Positions 53,102-62,753 are shown, counted from the first letter of the stretch. The stretch is 64,000 nt of DNA from Paraburkholderia ferrariae NBRC 106233 (GCF_000685035.1 NZ_BAYB01000018.1:1-64000), one strand, 5' to 3'. The notes: generated from the letters alone by a model not told the origin. Translations and numbers: made by a program.

Positions 53102-53298
53102 AGCGGGCGGCATCCTCGTTCATGGTCTCGACTCACAGGCCGGGCATAATCGCGGACGGCGCCGGCTCCCCGCGTGGCCCGGTCCCGGCATCCGGGCGGG
53201 ACCTCCATTGCGTGGGCATCGAGTTGCGGTACAGTGCGCCATGACCTGAATTCCATAAACCCAGGCAGGCGGATCGGCACGAACGAGGATGGAGACCC

Positions 53299-53826
53299 AT
53301 GCGTTTCTGGCGCAAGCACGGCGGCACGGCAGCGATAAAGACAATCAGAATAGCGGCGGCCGGTGCGCTGCTGCTGGGCGCGGCAACGGGTGCGCGCGCT
53401 ACCGACTGGTGTAGCGGCGGCCTGTGGGTCGACGCGATGGCGGGCTCGTATCACATCCATCCCGACAAGGATTTCGAGCAGTTCAACCCCGGTCTCGGTG
53501 TGGAATGCTGGCCGGGCGATACCTGGGCGCTCACCGCGGGCGGCTTTCGCAATTCGCTGCGGCGGCCCTCGTTTTACGGCGGCGCCGTGTGGGCTCCGGA
53601 ATTCCTCCACTGGGGCTTCGTGCGGCTCGCGGCCATGGGCGGCATCATCTCGGGCTACAACTACGGCGACTGGGGCCTCGGCCGCAATCACACGATCGGC
53701 CCGGTTGCGGCGCCTATCCTGATGACGGCCTACAAGCGCGTGGGCGTGAACTTCATCGTCATTCCGCCGATTCCCTCGGACGATCTCCCGTTCACCATTG
53801 GTTTTCAGTTGCGCATGAAGTTCTGA
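53299..53826 (+). CDS. small predicted outer-membrane beta-barrel protein
   Basis: A 175-residue exported protein: signal peptide ending GARAT, then alternating hydrophobic strands with many Gly and aromatic residues (AGSYHIH, ALTAGGFRNSL, SFYGGAVWAPEFLHWGFVRL, GGIISGYNYGDWGL) and a C-terminal Phe (LRMKF), as in small outer-membrane barrels. The GGFRNSLRRPSFYGGAV pattern resembles phage- and PagP/PagL-like small barrels, but I cannot name the family. GGATGGAG precedes the ATG. Single gene between the NTF2 and MocR genes. Confidence 0.65.
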   Translation: MRFWRKHGGTAAIKTIRIAAAGALLLGAATGARATDWCSGGLWVDAMAGSYHIHPDKDFEQFNPGLGVECWPGDTWALTAGGFRNSLRRPSFYGGAVWAPEFLHWGFVRLAAMGGIISGYNYGDWGLGRNHTIGPVAAPILMTAYKRVGVNFIVIPPIPSDDLPFTIGFQLRMKF

Positions 53827-53911
53827 CTTCTTGCCATGGGCGCACCGTACGAGTTGATACGGACTCCCTGGCAGTAACGCACCGCGCGCAGCGAATGACC
53901 GTAAGCCGATA

Positions 53912-55336
53912 CTAAACGACGATTGCGGCGTCGTTCGGCGGTCTGCGTTCGAGCATATCCGCGAGCTTGCGCAGTGCCGCGCCCAGTTCGGCCCGCCCGG
54001 CGCATCCGCCAAGCGAAATACGCACGGCGTTGGGCGCCTGCGTGCCGCTGTGGAATGCCGAAGCGGGCGCCACCACGAGTCCCTCGGAGCGGGCGAACGC
54101 GGTGAGTTCATTGGCGGACCAATGGTCCGGCAACGCGTGCCATACGTGAATGCCGCCTGCATTTCCTGTGCTTCCCGCGCTGCCTGAGTGCGCTGCGCCA
54201 CCCAGGATGCGCCGCGCGAGTTGCTGGCGCGAGCGCGCCTCCGCCTGGACGCCGGCCAGAAGCCGGGCGGCGGAACCGTCGTGCATCCACTGCGCCACCA
54301 GCGCCGTGGTCAGCGGCGTGGACATGAGCGAGAGCGAGCGCAGCGAAGCGAGAAACGGTGCCTCGCTCTGCGTGTCCGGCAGGACGAGATAGGCGGTCCG
54401 CAGCCCCGGCGAGAGGCATTTCGACAACGTGGAAAGGTAGTACGTCTGCTGCGGCATGAGCCGGGCGAACGGCGGCGGCGCGTCTTCGGCGAAGAGCCAG
54501 TACGGGTCGTCTTCGACGATACGGACTGCGAAGCGTGCCGCCACGGCACCGATCTCGAGGCGGCGCGATGCCGGCATGGTGACCGCGGTCGGGTTTTGCA
54601 GCGTCGGATTCAGGTAGAGCAGGCGCGCGCCGTGTTCGCGGCACGCGGCTTCGAGCGCATCGGGGCGCATGCCGTCGGCGTCGGTCGCGACGCATTCCAC
54701 ACGGCGCCCCAGTTGCCGCGCCACGAGCGGCAGGCCGGGATACACGAGCGGCTCGGTCAGGATCGTGTCGCCCGCCTGCGTGGCCGAGAGGATCAGCGCC
54801 GCGAGCGCCGGCTGGGCACCGGGGCACACCACCACCTTTGCGCGATCGACCGTGCCGAGGACCGGCTTGAGCCACTGCGCGCCGGCAGTGCGGTCGGCCT
54901 TGCTGCCGCCGCCCAGGTGGTAGGTCATCAGGAGGTCGATGTCGCTGCGGATCAGCACCTGCGACATGCCATCGCGCAGCAGCGCCTCGAGATCGACGTC
55001 CGCGGGCGGCGGCGGAATGTTCATGCTCAGGTCGACAAGCTGGGCCAGTTCGACCCGGGACGGCGCCACGAAGGTGCCGAGCGGCCCGCGCGACTCGATC
55101 AGATGCCGGCGATGGGCCTCGTTCAGACCACGCGTGACGGTAGTGAGATTCACGCCGAGCAGGTCGGCGAACATGCGCTGCGGCGGCAGGCGGTCGCCGG
55201 GCCGCAGCGCGCCCGTTGCGATGGCGCGTTCGATAAAGGTGGCGAGCTGCACATAGCGAGGCCCTGCGCCGGGCGTGAAGCCGGAGAGCCAGGCGAGCGT
55301 TTCGCCGGTCGATTCTGTTGAGGAGGTGCGCGTCAT
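53912..55336 (-). CDS. MocR-type GntR/aminotransferase regulator
   Basis: A 474-residue protein joining a GntR winged helix (residues ~25-90: IERAIATGALRPGDRLPPQRMFADLLGVN) to a class-I aminotransferase-fold domain whose PLP lysine is in LSTLSKCLSPGLRTAYL. MocR proteins are PLP-dependent regulators, often of vitamin B6 or amino-acid genes. ATG at 55336 follows GGAGG-like sequence and gives the usual length. It is divergent from cyoA, with an ATATGTA/TACATAT palindrome between them. Confidence 0.88.
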   Translation of the reverse strand: MTRTSSTESTGETLAWLSGFTPGAGPRYVQLATFIERAIATGALRPGDRLPPQRMFADLLGVNLTTVTRGLNEAHRRHLIESRGPLGTFVAPSRVELAQLVDLSMNIPPPPADVDLEALLRDGMSQVLIRSDIDLLMTYHLGGGSKADRTAGAQWLKPVLGTVDRAKVVVCPGAQPALAALILSATQAGDTILTEPLVYPGLPLVARQLGRRVECVATDADGMRPDALEAACREHGARLLYLNPTLQNPTAVTMPASRRLEIGAVAARFAVRIVEDDPYWLFAEDAPPPFARLMPQQTYYLSTLSKCLSPGLRTAYLVLPDTQSEAPFLASLRSLSLMSTPLTTALVAQWMHDGSAARLLAGVQAEARSRQQLARRILGGAAHSGSAGSTGNAGGIHVWHALPDHWSANELTAFARSEGLVVAPASAFHSGTQAPNAVRISLGGCAGRAELGAALRKLADMLERRPPNDAAIVV

Positions 55337-55385
55337 TTCGCCGCGGATGTCTGATCTATGTCTTACTCTAGCATGCCCTGAATTA

Positions 55386-55405
55386 ATATGTAAATCCATA
55401 CATAT
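55386..55405. promoter_or_regulatory. ATATGTA/TACATAT palindrome
   Basis: ATATGTA (55386-55392) and TACATAT (55399-55405), with a further TGTATG at 55413-55418, between the divergent MocR and cyoA genes; a possible MocR site. Confidence 0.45.
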
Positions 55406-55530
55406 CGTGCTTTGTATGCTAATGCAGGCAAAGCTTGCCTGACGGGCTCAGGAGCCGGAACTGCTCCGCCGCGCGGTGGCCGAATACGGCTTTGCATGGG
55501 TTTGCGGGAACCGCAACTTCGGGCTATGAC

Positions 55531-56523
55531 ATGCAAAAACCACCTACATCGGCGCAGGCAGGGGACGCGCCATATCCGTCGCCACTGCGGCGGGGATTCG
55601 TACGGAGCACGAAGCTTCTCGCGCTGGGCGCCGCTGCGCTGCTTTCCGGCTGCAACATGGTGCTGCTCGACCCCAAAGGCGACATCGGCGTGCAGGAAAA
55701 GCACCTGATCCTGATCGCGCTGGGCCTCATGCTGCTCGTCGTGATTCCGGTGATCGCGCTCACGCTCTGGTTCGCGTGGCGCTATCGCGCGGGCAATACG
55801 CGCGCGGCCTATGCGCCGAAATGGGCGCACTCCACGGTCATCGAAGTCGTGGTCTGGTCGATTCCGTGCGTGATCGTGCTGACGCTCGGCGTGCTGATCT
55901 GGCGCACCACGCACGCACTCGATCCCTACCGGCCCATCGAGTCGCAGACAAAGCCGCTGCGCGTGGACGTCGTGGCGCTCAACTGGAAGTGGCTTTTCAT
56001 CTACCCCGACTACGGCGTCGCTTCCGTGAACCAGCTCGCGATTCCCGTGGGCACGCCGGTATCGTTCCGGCTCACGGCCGAATCGCTCATGAACTCGTTC
56101 TTTATCCCGCAACTGGGCAGCCAGGTGTATGCCATGTCGGGCATGCAGACGAAGCTCCATCTGATCGCGAACGAGCCCGGCGTCTATGCGGGCCGCTCGG
56201 CGGCGTTCAGCGGCCCCGGCTTCTCCGACATGCATTTCGACACCGTTGCCACGAGCCGCGCGGGCTTCGATGCCTGGATCGCGCGCGCCAAGGCGTCGCC
56301 CGCGCATCTCGACGTGGCCGCCTACACGCGGCTCGCGCAGCCCGGCGAGAAGGCGCCCGTGACGCTGTACTCGGGCGTGGTGCCGGGACTTTTCGAAGGT
56401 GTAGCGAACAAGTACATGCGCGACGCCAACGGCAACCCCATCTGCGGCGCCGGCGTGCCGGCCTTCCCCCTTGAACGCCGCGGCGCCCGCGCCCGCGCGA
56501 GTGCTACCCTGGCAGCGGAGTAA
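55531..56523 (+). CDS. cyoA: cytochrome o ubiquinol oxidase subunit II
   Basis: A 330-residue lipoprotein (LLALGAAALLSGC) with two membrane helices (ILIALGLMLLVVIPVIALTLWFAW and VVWSIPCVIVLTLGVLIW) and a periplasmic cupredoxin domain (LNWKWLFIYPDYGVASVN, MNSFFIPQLGSQVYAMSGMQ, AFSGPGFSDMHF). It lacks the Cu-A ligands, as expected for a quinol oxidase. First gene of cyoABCD. Confidence 0.96.
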   Translation: MQKPPTSAQAGDAPYPSPLRRGFVRSTKLLALGAAALLSGCNMVLLDPKGDIGVQEKHLILIALGLMLLVVIPVIALTLWFAWRYRAGNTRAAYAPKWAHSTVIEVVVWSIPCVIVLTLGVLIWRTTHALDPYRPIESQTKPLRVDVVALNWKWLFIYPDYGVASVNQLAIPVGTPVSFRLTAESLMNSFFIPQLGSQVYAMSGMQTKLHLIANEPGVYAGRSAAFSGPGFSDMHFDTVATSRAGFDAWIARAKASPAHLDVAAYTRLAQPGEKAPVTLYSGVVPGLFEGVANKYMRDANGNPICGAGVPAFPLERRGARARASATLAAE

Positions 56524-56529
56524 TCAAAC

Positions 56530-58521
56530 ATGTTCGGAAAACTCACGCTCGATGCCGTTCCCTGGCACGAGCCCATCATCATGGGCACGGGCGCCGTCGT
56601 GGCGCTCCTCGGCCTCGCCCTCTTCGCCGCGATCACGATCGCGGGCAAGTGGGGCTACCTGTGGCGCGAGTGGATCACCTCGGTCGATCACAAGCGCATT
56701 GGCGTCATGTACATCATCCTCGCGATCGTCATGCTGCTGCGCGGTTTCGCCGACGCGATCATGATGCGCGTGCAGCAGGCCATCGCCTGCAACGACGCCG
56801 CCGGCTATCTGCCGCCCCATCACTACGACCAGATCTTCACGGCGCACGGCGTCATCATGATTTTCTTCGTGGCTACGCCGCTCATTCTCGGGCTGATGAA
56901 CGTGGTGGTGCCGCTGCAGATCGGCGCGCGGGACGTGGCCTACCCGTTCGTCAACTCGCTCAGTTTCTGGCTTTCCGTCGTGGGTGCCGTGCTGGTGATG
57001 GTTTCGATGTTCGTGGGCGACTTCGCCGCCGCGGGCTGGGTGGCGTATCCGCCGCTCTCGGAGCTCGGCTATAGCCCCACCACGGGCGTCGATTACTACA
57101 TCTGGTCGTTGCAGCTATCGGGGCTCGGCACCACGCTCTCCGGCATCAACTTCATCGTGACGATCCTGCGGCTGCGCGCGCCCGGCATGGGCCTCATGAA
57201 GATGCCGGTGTTCGTCTGGACCGCGCTCATCACCAACATCCTGATCGTCGCCGTGTTTCCCGTGCTCACGGGCACGCTCGCGCTGCTCACGATGGACCGC
57301 TATCTCGGCATGCACTTTTTCACAAACGAGCTGGGCGGCAACGCGATGATGTACATCAACCTGATCTGGGTGTGGGGCCACCCGGAGGTGTACATCCTGA
57401 TCCTGCCGGCGTTCGGCGCCTTCTCCGAGATCATCGCCACGTTCTCCGGCAAGCCGCTGTTCGGCTACAAGTCGATGGTGTACGCGACGGCTTCTATCGG
57501 AATCCTCTCTTTCTTCGTCTGGCTGCATCACTTCTTCACGATGGGCTCGGGCGCGAACGTCAATGCCTTCTTCGGCATCATGACCACGATCATTTCGATC
57601 CCTACCGGCGTGAAGCTCTTCAACTGGCTATTCACGATGTACCGCGGGCGCATTCGCTATCACAGCGCCACGCTCTGGACGATCGGCTTCATGGTGACGT
57701 TTGCCGTGGGCGGCATGACGGGCGTGCTGCTGGCCGTGCCGGGCGCGGACTTCGTGCTGCACAACTCGCTCTTTCTCGTCGCGCACTTTCACAACGTGAT
57801 CATCGGCGGCGTGGTGTTCGGCTGCCTCGCGGGCGTGAGCTTCTGGTTCCCGAAGGTGTTCGGTTTCACGCTCAACGAGTTCTGGGGCAAGGTGTCGTTC
57901 TGGTGCTGGCTGATCGGCTACTGGCTTGCCTTCACGCCGCTTTACATCCTCGGCTTCATGGGCATGACGCGGCGCATGAATCACTACGACGTGCCCGGGT
58001 GGCATCCGTGGCTCGTGGTGGCGCTGGTGGGCGCGGTGTTCGTGGGCCTCGGCATCCTTGCCCTGATCGTGCAGATCGTGGTGAGCGTGCGCGACCGGGA
58101 AGCGAACCGCGATCTCACGGGCGACCCGTGGGACGGCCGCAGCCTCGAATGGTCCACGGCCTCGCCCGCGCCGTTCTACAACTTCGCCGTGCTGCCGCGG
58201 ATCACGTCGATGGAGCAGCACTGGGACAACAAGGAAACGGGGCGTGCCTATGCGCAGCCGCCGGCCTACGAAGACATCCACATGCCGCGCAATACCGGCG
58301 CGGGTTTCATCATCGCCGCGTTCAGCCTGCTGTTCGGTTTTGCGTTCGTCTGGCACATGTGGCCTTTCGTGGCGGTGGGCTTCATCGGCATGCTCGGCAC
58401 GTTCATTCTGCGCAGCTACGACCAGGACGTCGATTACTGGGTGCCGGCCGCCCAGGTCGAACGCATGGAGAACGCCCGCTTCGAACAACTGGCGGAACTG
58501 GAACTGAAGGAGGTGGCGTAA
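56530..58521 (+). CDS. cyoB: cytochrome o ubiquinol oxidase subunit I
   Basis: A 663-residue haem-copper oxidase core subunit with about 15 helices. Haem and CuB ligands appear in HGVIMIFFVATP, VWGHPEVYIL (His-Tyr crosslink), WLHHFFTMG and VAHFHNVIIGG. It reduces oxygen to water and pumps protons, using ubiquinol. Starts six bases after cyoA. Confidence 0.97.
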   Translation: MFGKLTLDAVPWHEPIIMGTGAVVALLGLALFAAITIAGKWGYLWREWITSVDHKRIGVMYIILAIVMLLRGFADAIMMRVQQAIACNDAAGYLPPHHYDQIFTAHGVIMIFFVATPLILGLMNVVVPLQIGARDVAYPFVNSLSFWLSVVGAVLVMVSMFVGDFAAAGWVAYPPLSELGYSPTTGVDYYIWSLQLSGLGTTLSGINFIVTILRLRAPGMGLMKMPVFVWTALITNILIVAVFPVLTGTLALLTMDRYLGMHFFTNELGGNAMMYINLIWVWGHPEVYILILPAFGAFSEIIATFSGKPLFGYKSMVYATASIGILSFFVWLHHFFTMGSGANVNAFFGIMTTIISIPTGVKLFNWLFTMYRGRIRYHSATLWTIGFMVTFAVGGMTGVLLAVPGADFVLHNSLFLVAHFHNVIIGGVVFGCLAGVSFWFPKVFGFTLNEFWGKVSFWCWLIGYWLAFTPLYILGFMGMTRRMNHYDVPGWHPWLVVALVGAVFVGLGILALIVQIVVSVRDREANRDLTGDPWDGRSLEWSTASPAPFYNFAVLPRITSMEQHWDNKETGRAYAQPPAYEDIHMPRNTGAGFIIAAFSLLFGFAFVWHMWPFVAVGFIGMLGTFILRSYDQDVDYWVPAAQVERMENARFEQLAELELKEVA

Positions 58522-58524
58522 GTC

Positions 58525-59127
58525 ATGGCTCACGCGGCAATACATCACAATGGCCACGCGCACGGCCACGAGGACAGCACGAAGACCACGCTCGGCTTCT
58601 GGATCTACCTGATGAGCGACTGCCTCATCTTCGCGACGCTCTTCGCCACCTTCGGCGTGCTCGCGAACGCGACAGCGGGCGGTCCCGGTGCGAAGGAACT
58701 GTTCGAACTACCTTACGTGCTGGGCGAAACGCTGCTGCTGCTCGCGAGCAGCGTCACGTTCGGCATGGCGATGCTGGGCTTGCACGCGAACCGGCGCGCC
58801 CAGGTGTTCGCGTGGCTCGCCGTGACCTTCGTGTTCGGCGCGGGTTTCGTGGGCATGGAGGTGAACGAGTTCGCCAAGCTCGTGGCCGATGGCGCGGGCC
58901 CCGACACCAGTGCGTATCTTTCGGCGTACTTCACGCTGGTCGGCACGCACGGGCTGCACGTGACGGCCGGCCTGCTGTGGATCGCGATCACGATGCATCA
59001 GACCGTGAAGTTTGGCCTCACCGGCACGGTGCGCCGGCGCCTTGCGTGCCTGAGCCTCTTCTGGCACTTCCTCGATCTCGTGTGGATCTGCGTTTTCACC
59101 TTCGTCTATTTGCGAGGCATGCTGTGA
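58525..59127 (+). CDS. cyoC: cytochrome o ubiquinol oxidase subunit III
   Basis: A 200-residue membrane protein with five helices; family features FWIYLMSDCLIFATLFATF near residue 31 and LFWHFLDLVWICVFTFVYL at the end. A His-rich N-terminus (HHNGHAHGHED) precedes the first helix. Starts three bases after cyoB and overlaps cyoD. Confidence 0.96.
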   Translation: MAHAAIHHNGHAHGHEDSTKTTLGFWIYLMSDCLIFATLFATFGVLANATAGGPGAKELFELPYVLGETLLLLASSVTFGMAMLGLHANRRAQVFAWLAVTFVFGAGFVGMEVNEFAKLVADGAGPDTSAYLSAYFTLVGTHGLHVTAGLLWIAITMHQTVKFGLTGTVRRRLACLSLFWHFLDLVWICVFTFVYLRGML

Positions 59128-59504
59128 CCCACGCTCACGCTCACGCACCCCATCCAGCCGGCCACGACCCTGCGCACGGCAGCCTGAAAAGCTATTTGAT
59201 CGGCACGGTCCTTTCGCTCGTGCTGACGCTCGCGTCGTTCGGCGTGGTCATGTTTCATCTCGTCTCGCCCGCCGTGGGGCTCGCGGCCATCGTCGTGCTG
59301 TGCGTCGCCCAGCTGGTCGTGCAGCTTGCGTATTTCCTGCATATCGGCGCGGCGCGCAGCCAGCGTGCGAACACCTGCATTTTCGTGTGCACGGCATTCC
59401 TGATCGTCGTGATCGTCGGGCTTTCGCTGTGGGTCATGCGCAATGCGAACGACAACATGATGCCCACGCAGTTGAGCGTCGAGCGTGCGAGGGCGCACGA
59501 CTAG
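59124..59504 (+). CDS. cyoD: cytochrome o ubiquinol oxidase subunit IV
   Basis: A 126-residue subunit with three helices (SYLIGTVLSLVLTLASFGVVMF, AAIVVLCVAQLVVQLAYFLHI, IFVCTAFLIVVIVGLSLWVM). It starts with GTG overlapping the cyoC TGA (GTGA). A His-rich N-terminus mirrors cyoC. No cyoE follows in this window. Confidence 0.94.
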   Translation: MTHAHAHAPHPAGHDPAHGSLKSYLIGTVLSLVLTLASFGVVMFHLVSPAVGLAAIVVLCVAQLVVQLAYFLHIGAARSQRANTCIFVCTAFLIVVIVGLSLWVMRNANDNMMPTQLSVERARAHD

Positions 59505-59630
59505 GCTTGAGGTGAGGGTTTTCGGGGGACTGGGCGGTGCGTGATACAGGAGAATACGCATCACCCTGGGCATGCGGCAGCGAAAAGAGGGAAAAATGAG
59601 TAGTTCCAGGAGACATTCCGCACGTTTTGC

Positions 59631-59652
59631 AGCGAAAACGTGAAGGTTTTCG
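59631..59652 (+). terminator. possible terminator downstream of cyoD
   Basis: CACGTTTT (59631-59638) and AAAACGTG (59645-59652) form a perfect 8-bp stem with a GCAGCG loop, 127 bases after the cyoD stop. It lacks a long T-run. Confidence 0.4.
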
Positions 59653-59703
59653 ATCTGCCAGGTTCACCTGAGCGATTAAAACACGTCGTTAGCGGTCCCG
59701 ACC

Positions 59704-59782
59704 TCCTGGAAAGGCTCACCTGAACCGGTTTAACCGGCTGTGCGGCACCCATCGCGCCGGCTGTTTCCCGAAAAGCCTCACC
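59704..59782 (+). repeat. remote iteron copies
   Basis: TCCTGGAAAGGCTCACC (59704-59720, two changes from the consensus) and TCCCGAAAAGCCTCACC (59766-59782, full match) lie in a non-coding gap 15 kb from the main iteron array, same orientation. Confidence 0.75.
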
Positions 59783-59836
59783 TTTCCTGTCCGGCGTCGC
59801 CCGGCCTCGCGATGGCCGGGCGCTGCGGGAAGTGTC

Positions 59837-60775
59837 TCAGAACTTGTAATCGGGATTCTTCGGATCGAACACGGCCGCGTCGAAGGTCTTCGGTTCGATC
59901 TTGTCGATCACGATCCTCTCGAACATCTGGCCACTGTCGTCATACGCTTCGACCGTGCGGAAGTACGGATGCCGCAGATCGAGGCCGAGCGTCTGTTTCT
60001 TCGCGTAGTACTGCGGCTTGCCGGCCGGCGAGACGTAGGTCAGCGCCACCACGCGCACGCCGTTCATCACCTTCACCTCGACTTGCGGCGTGTACGCGGC
60101 GCCCACTTCGACATACTTCTTCGCGTCGGTCATGAACTGGCTCGTGATGAATTCGGTGCCGAGGTCGGTGATCTTGTGGTTCGACTGCGAGCGCGCGAGC
60201 GTGCCGTCGAGTGCCGTCCACATCGTCATCACGCCCAGGATGCCGCCCAGGTGGCCGTACATTTCGTCGCTGCGCTTCGAGGCGTCGTAGATCACCTCTT
60301 CGCCCGAATGATCGCCGTCGGGCAGCCACTTCGCGTAGATGCGCAGCGGGTCGTGCTCGAGCTTCACGAGCATGTGCGCGGGCCGGCTCGGCCACTTGCC
60401 GTTCAGCCGCTCCCAGCGCCACAGTTCGAACTCGTAGGACGGATAGCCCGAGGGGCCGAGCTTGATGAGCGTGGGCACCACGAGCGGATCGAATGACTGG
60501 AAGAGCGAGGTCAACTGGGCGTCGTCCATTTTCTCGAGCGCGCCGCTGCGCTGGGCGTGCTGGAGCCAGCGTACCTGCTGTTCGACGGGCAGCTTGCCGA
60601 CCTGCGCGGGGGCGGTGTTGGCTACGCCCTGGGCCGCGCCGGTGTCGTCGCCGGCGGCGGCCGGTGCGCCGCTTTGCGCGAGCGCCACGGCCGAAGCCAG
60701 CGCGAGCGCCGTACAGGCCACAGCCCGGGTGAAGCGGGTTGTGGTGCGAGGCGCTTGCGGTTGCTGCATGTTCAT
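59837..60775 (-). CDS. exported DUF1571-type protein
   Basis: A 312-residue exported protein (signal peptide ending VALAQ). The body contains WRWERLNGKWPSRPAHMLVKLEHDPLRIYAKWLPDG and GAAYTPQVEVKVMNGVRVVALTYVSPAGKPQYYAKKQ, typical of DUF1571/outer-membrane-lipoprotein-sorting-like domains that resemble LolA-fold lipid carriers. GGGAGAC precedes the ATG. It is 60 bases downstream of the acyl-CoA ligase on the same strand. Confidence 0.8.
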   Translation of the reverse strand: MNMQQPQAPRTTTRFTRAVACTALALASAVALAQSGAPAAAGDDTGAAQGVANTAPAQVGKLPVEQQVRWLQHAQRSGALEKMDDAQLTSLFQSFDPLVVPTLIKLGPSGYPSYEFELWRWERLNGKWPSRPAHMLVKLEHDPLRIYAKWLPDGDHSGEEVIYDASKRSDEMYGHLGGILGVMTMWTALDGTLARSQSNHKITDLGTEFITSQFMTDAKKYVEVGAAYTPQVEVKVMNGVRVVALTYVSPAGKPQYYAKKQTLGLDLRHPYFRTVEAYDDSGQMFERIVIDKIEPKTFDAAVFDPKNPDYKF

Positions 60776-60834
60776 TTTTTGTCTCCCTGATTGAGTGATG
60801 GGCAGGACCGTGAGCGCCGGGTCCCGCGCGTTGG

Positions 60835-62640
60835 CTACGTGGTGCCTGCGGGGCTCGCGAGTCGCGCGGTCTCCTCGTCGCGCAGCGCGCGCCGCAGGAT
60901 CTTGCCGACGTTCGTTTGCGGCAACGCGTCGCGGAACTCGACGGCGCGCGGCATCTTGTAGCCCGTGAGGTTGCGGCGGCAGTGCTGCAGAAGGTCTTCG
61001 GCGGTGAGCGCGGGATTGCGCGAGACCACGAAGATCTTCACGCGCTCGCCCTGTGCGGGGTCGGGCACGCCGATGGCCGCGACTTCGCGCACGTCCGGAT
61101 GCATGGCCACCACCTCCTCGATCTCGTTCGGATAGACGTTGAAGCCCGAGACGATGATCATGTCCTTCTTGCGATCGACGATCTTCATGAAGCCCTGCGC
61201 ATTCATCACGCCGATGTCGCCGGTTGCGAGCCACCCCTCGGAATCGAGCACCTTCGCCGTTTCCTCGGGCCGCCCCCAGTAGCCGAGCATCACCTGCGGA
61301 CCCTTCACGCATAGCTCGCCCGCTTCGTCGATGCCGGCCCACGTGCCGTCCTCGCGCCGCAGGCGCACCTGGGTGGAAGGCACGGGCAGGCCGATCGACC
61401 CTTCGAAGTCGCGCATGTTCTTGAGATCGACGGGGTTCGTCGAGACGATGGGCGAGCACTCCGTGAGCCCGTAGCCTTCGATGATCGGCTGGCCCGTCAC
61501 GGCCTTGAACCGGTCCGCCACGGCCTTCTGGGTGGCCATGCCGCCCGCCATGGCGAGCTTGAGCGCGGAGAAGTCGCGCCGGCAGAATGCCTCGTTGTCG
61601 AGGAGTGCGTTGTAAAGCGTATTGATGGCCGTGATGCCGGTGAAGGTCTCGCGGCGCAGGATCATCATCATGCGCTTCGTGTCGCGCGGGTTCGCGATCA
61701 GGATGTTGCGGCCGCCGAGGCCCAGGAAGATCAGCGCGTTCACCGTGAGCGAATAGATGTGATAGAGCGGCAGGGGCGTGAGAACCGTTTCGATCTCGCC
61801 CGTGAGCTGCGATTCGGACCACGCCTTCGCCTGCAGCACGTTCGCGATGATGTTGCGATGCGTGAGCATCGCGCCCTTCGCGACACCGGTGGTGCCGCCC
61901 GTGTACTGCAGGAAAGCAAGGTCGCCGGGGGCGCGCGGCACGGGCACGAGCGTGCGCTTTGCGCCTGCCGCGAGCGCGGCGCGCAGTTTCACTGCATGTG
62001 GAAGGCGGTATTTAGGCACCATCTTTTTCACGTGCCGCAGCACGAAGTTCAGCAGATGGCCCTTGAGGTTCGCGCCGTCGGCAAGCAGGTCGCCCAGCGC
62101 GGTGACCACGATGTGTTTCACCTGGGTGCCCGGCAGCGCTTCTTCGAGCGTGCGCGCGAAGTTCTCGAACACGACGATGGCGCGCGCGCCGCTGTCCTTG
62201 AGCTGATGCGCGAGCTCGCGCGGCGTGTAGAGCGGATTTACGTTGACGACCACGGCGCCGGCCTTGAGCGCGCCGAAGAGCGCAACCGGGTACTGGAAGG
62301 TGTTCGGCAGCATGATCGCGACACGCTCGCCCGCCTGCACACCCATCCCCTGCAACCAGGCCGCGAAGGCCTCGGCCTTGCGTGCGAGTTCGCCATAGGT
62401 GAGCGTCGAGCCGATGCTCACATAGGCCACGCGTTCGCTAAAGGTCGTCACGCATTCGTCGAAATACTCGACGATCGAAGCGTAGCGCGACACGTCGATC
62501 TCGTGCGGCACGCCCGGTGGGTAGGACGCGTACCAGATGCCGTCGGTTTCGGGCGTACCGGCTTCGGGCATACCGGCTTCGGGCGTACCGGCTACGGGCA
62601 TGAGCGCGGACAAGGCCGCGCTTTGGGGTTGGGCTGCCAT
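60835..62640 (-). CDS. long-chain acyl-CoA ligase
   Basis: A 601-residue AMP-forming ligase (FadD-like) that activates fatty acids to acyl-CoA. The ATP-binding motif is LQYTGGTTGVAKGAML near residue 255, the adenylate motif is GYGLTECSP, the hinge is GWLATGDIG, and the C-terminal lysine is in PQTNVGKILRRAL. The N-terminus carries a short GTPEAGMPEAGTPE repeat from 15-bp tandem DNA repeats. Start at 62640. Confidence 0.92.
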   Translation of the reverse strand: MAAQPQSAALSALMPVAGTPEAGMPEAGTPETDGIWYASYPPGVPHEIDVSRYASIVEYFDECVTTFSERVAYVSIGSTLTYGELARKAEAFAAWLQGMGVQAGERVAIMLPNTFQYPVALFGALKAGAVVVNVNPLYTPRELAHQLKDSGARAIVVFENFARTLEEALPGTQVKHIVVTALGDLLADGANLKGHLLNFVLRHVKKMVPKYRLPHAVKLRAALAAGAKRTLVPVPRAPGDLAFLQYTGGTTGVAKGAMLTHRNIIANVLQAKAWSESQLTGEIETVLTPLPLYHIYSLTVNALIFLGLGGRNILIANPRDTKRMMMILRRETFTGITAINTLYNALLDNEAFCRRDFSALKLAMAGGMATQKAVADRFKAVTGQPIIEGYGLTECSPIVSTNPVDLKNMRDFEGSIGLPVPSTQVRLRREDGTWAGIDEAGELCVKGPQVMLGYWGRPEETAKVLDSEGWLATGDIGVMNAQGFMKIVDRKKDMIIVSGFNVYPNEIEEVVAMHPDVREVAAIGVPDPAQGERVKIFVVSRNPALTAEDLLQHCRRNLTGYKMPRAVEFRDALPQTNVGKILRRALRDEETARLASPAGTT

Positions 62641-62753
62641 GCTTTGTCTCCGTTTTTTTGTGGGCGATACGTGCGCTACCTCCACAATAGCAAGGCAATC
62701 TTGTCTTGACATTTAGGTCTACCGAGCAGTTGCTCTAGTGCGTGCAATACACG

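Larger units (their letters stand above)
59505..59836. other. 332-base gap with iteron-like copies
   Basis: No gene was supported. It contains the CACGTTTT/AAAACGTG hairpin and two copies of the origin iteron (59704-59720, 59766-59782), described separately. Confidence 0.6.
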
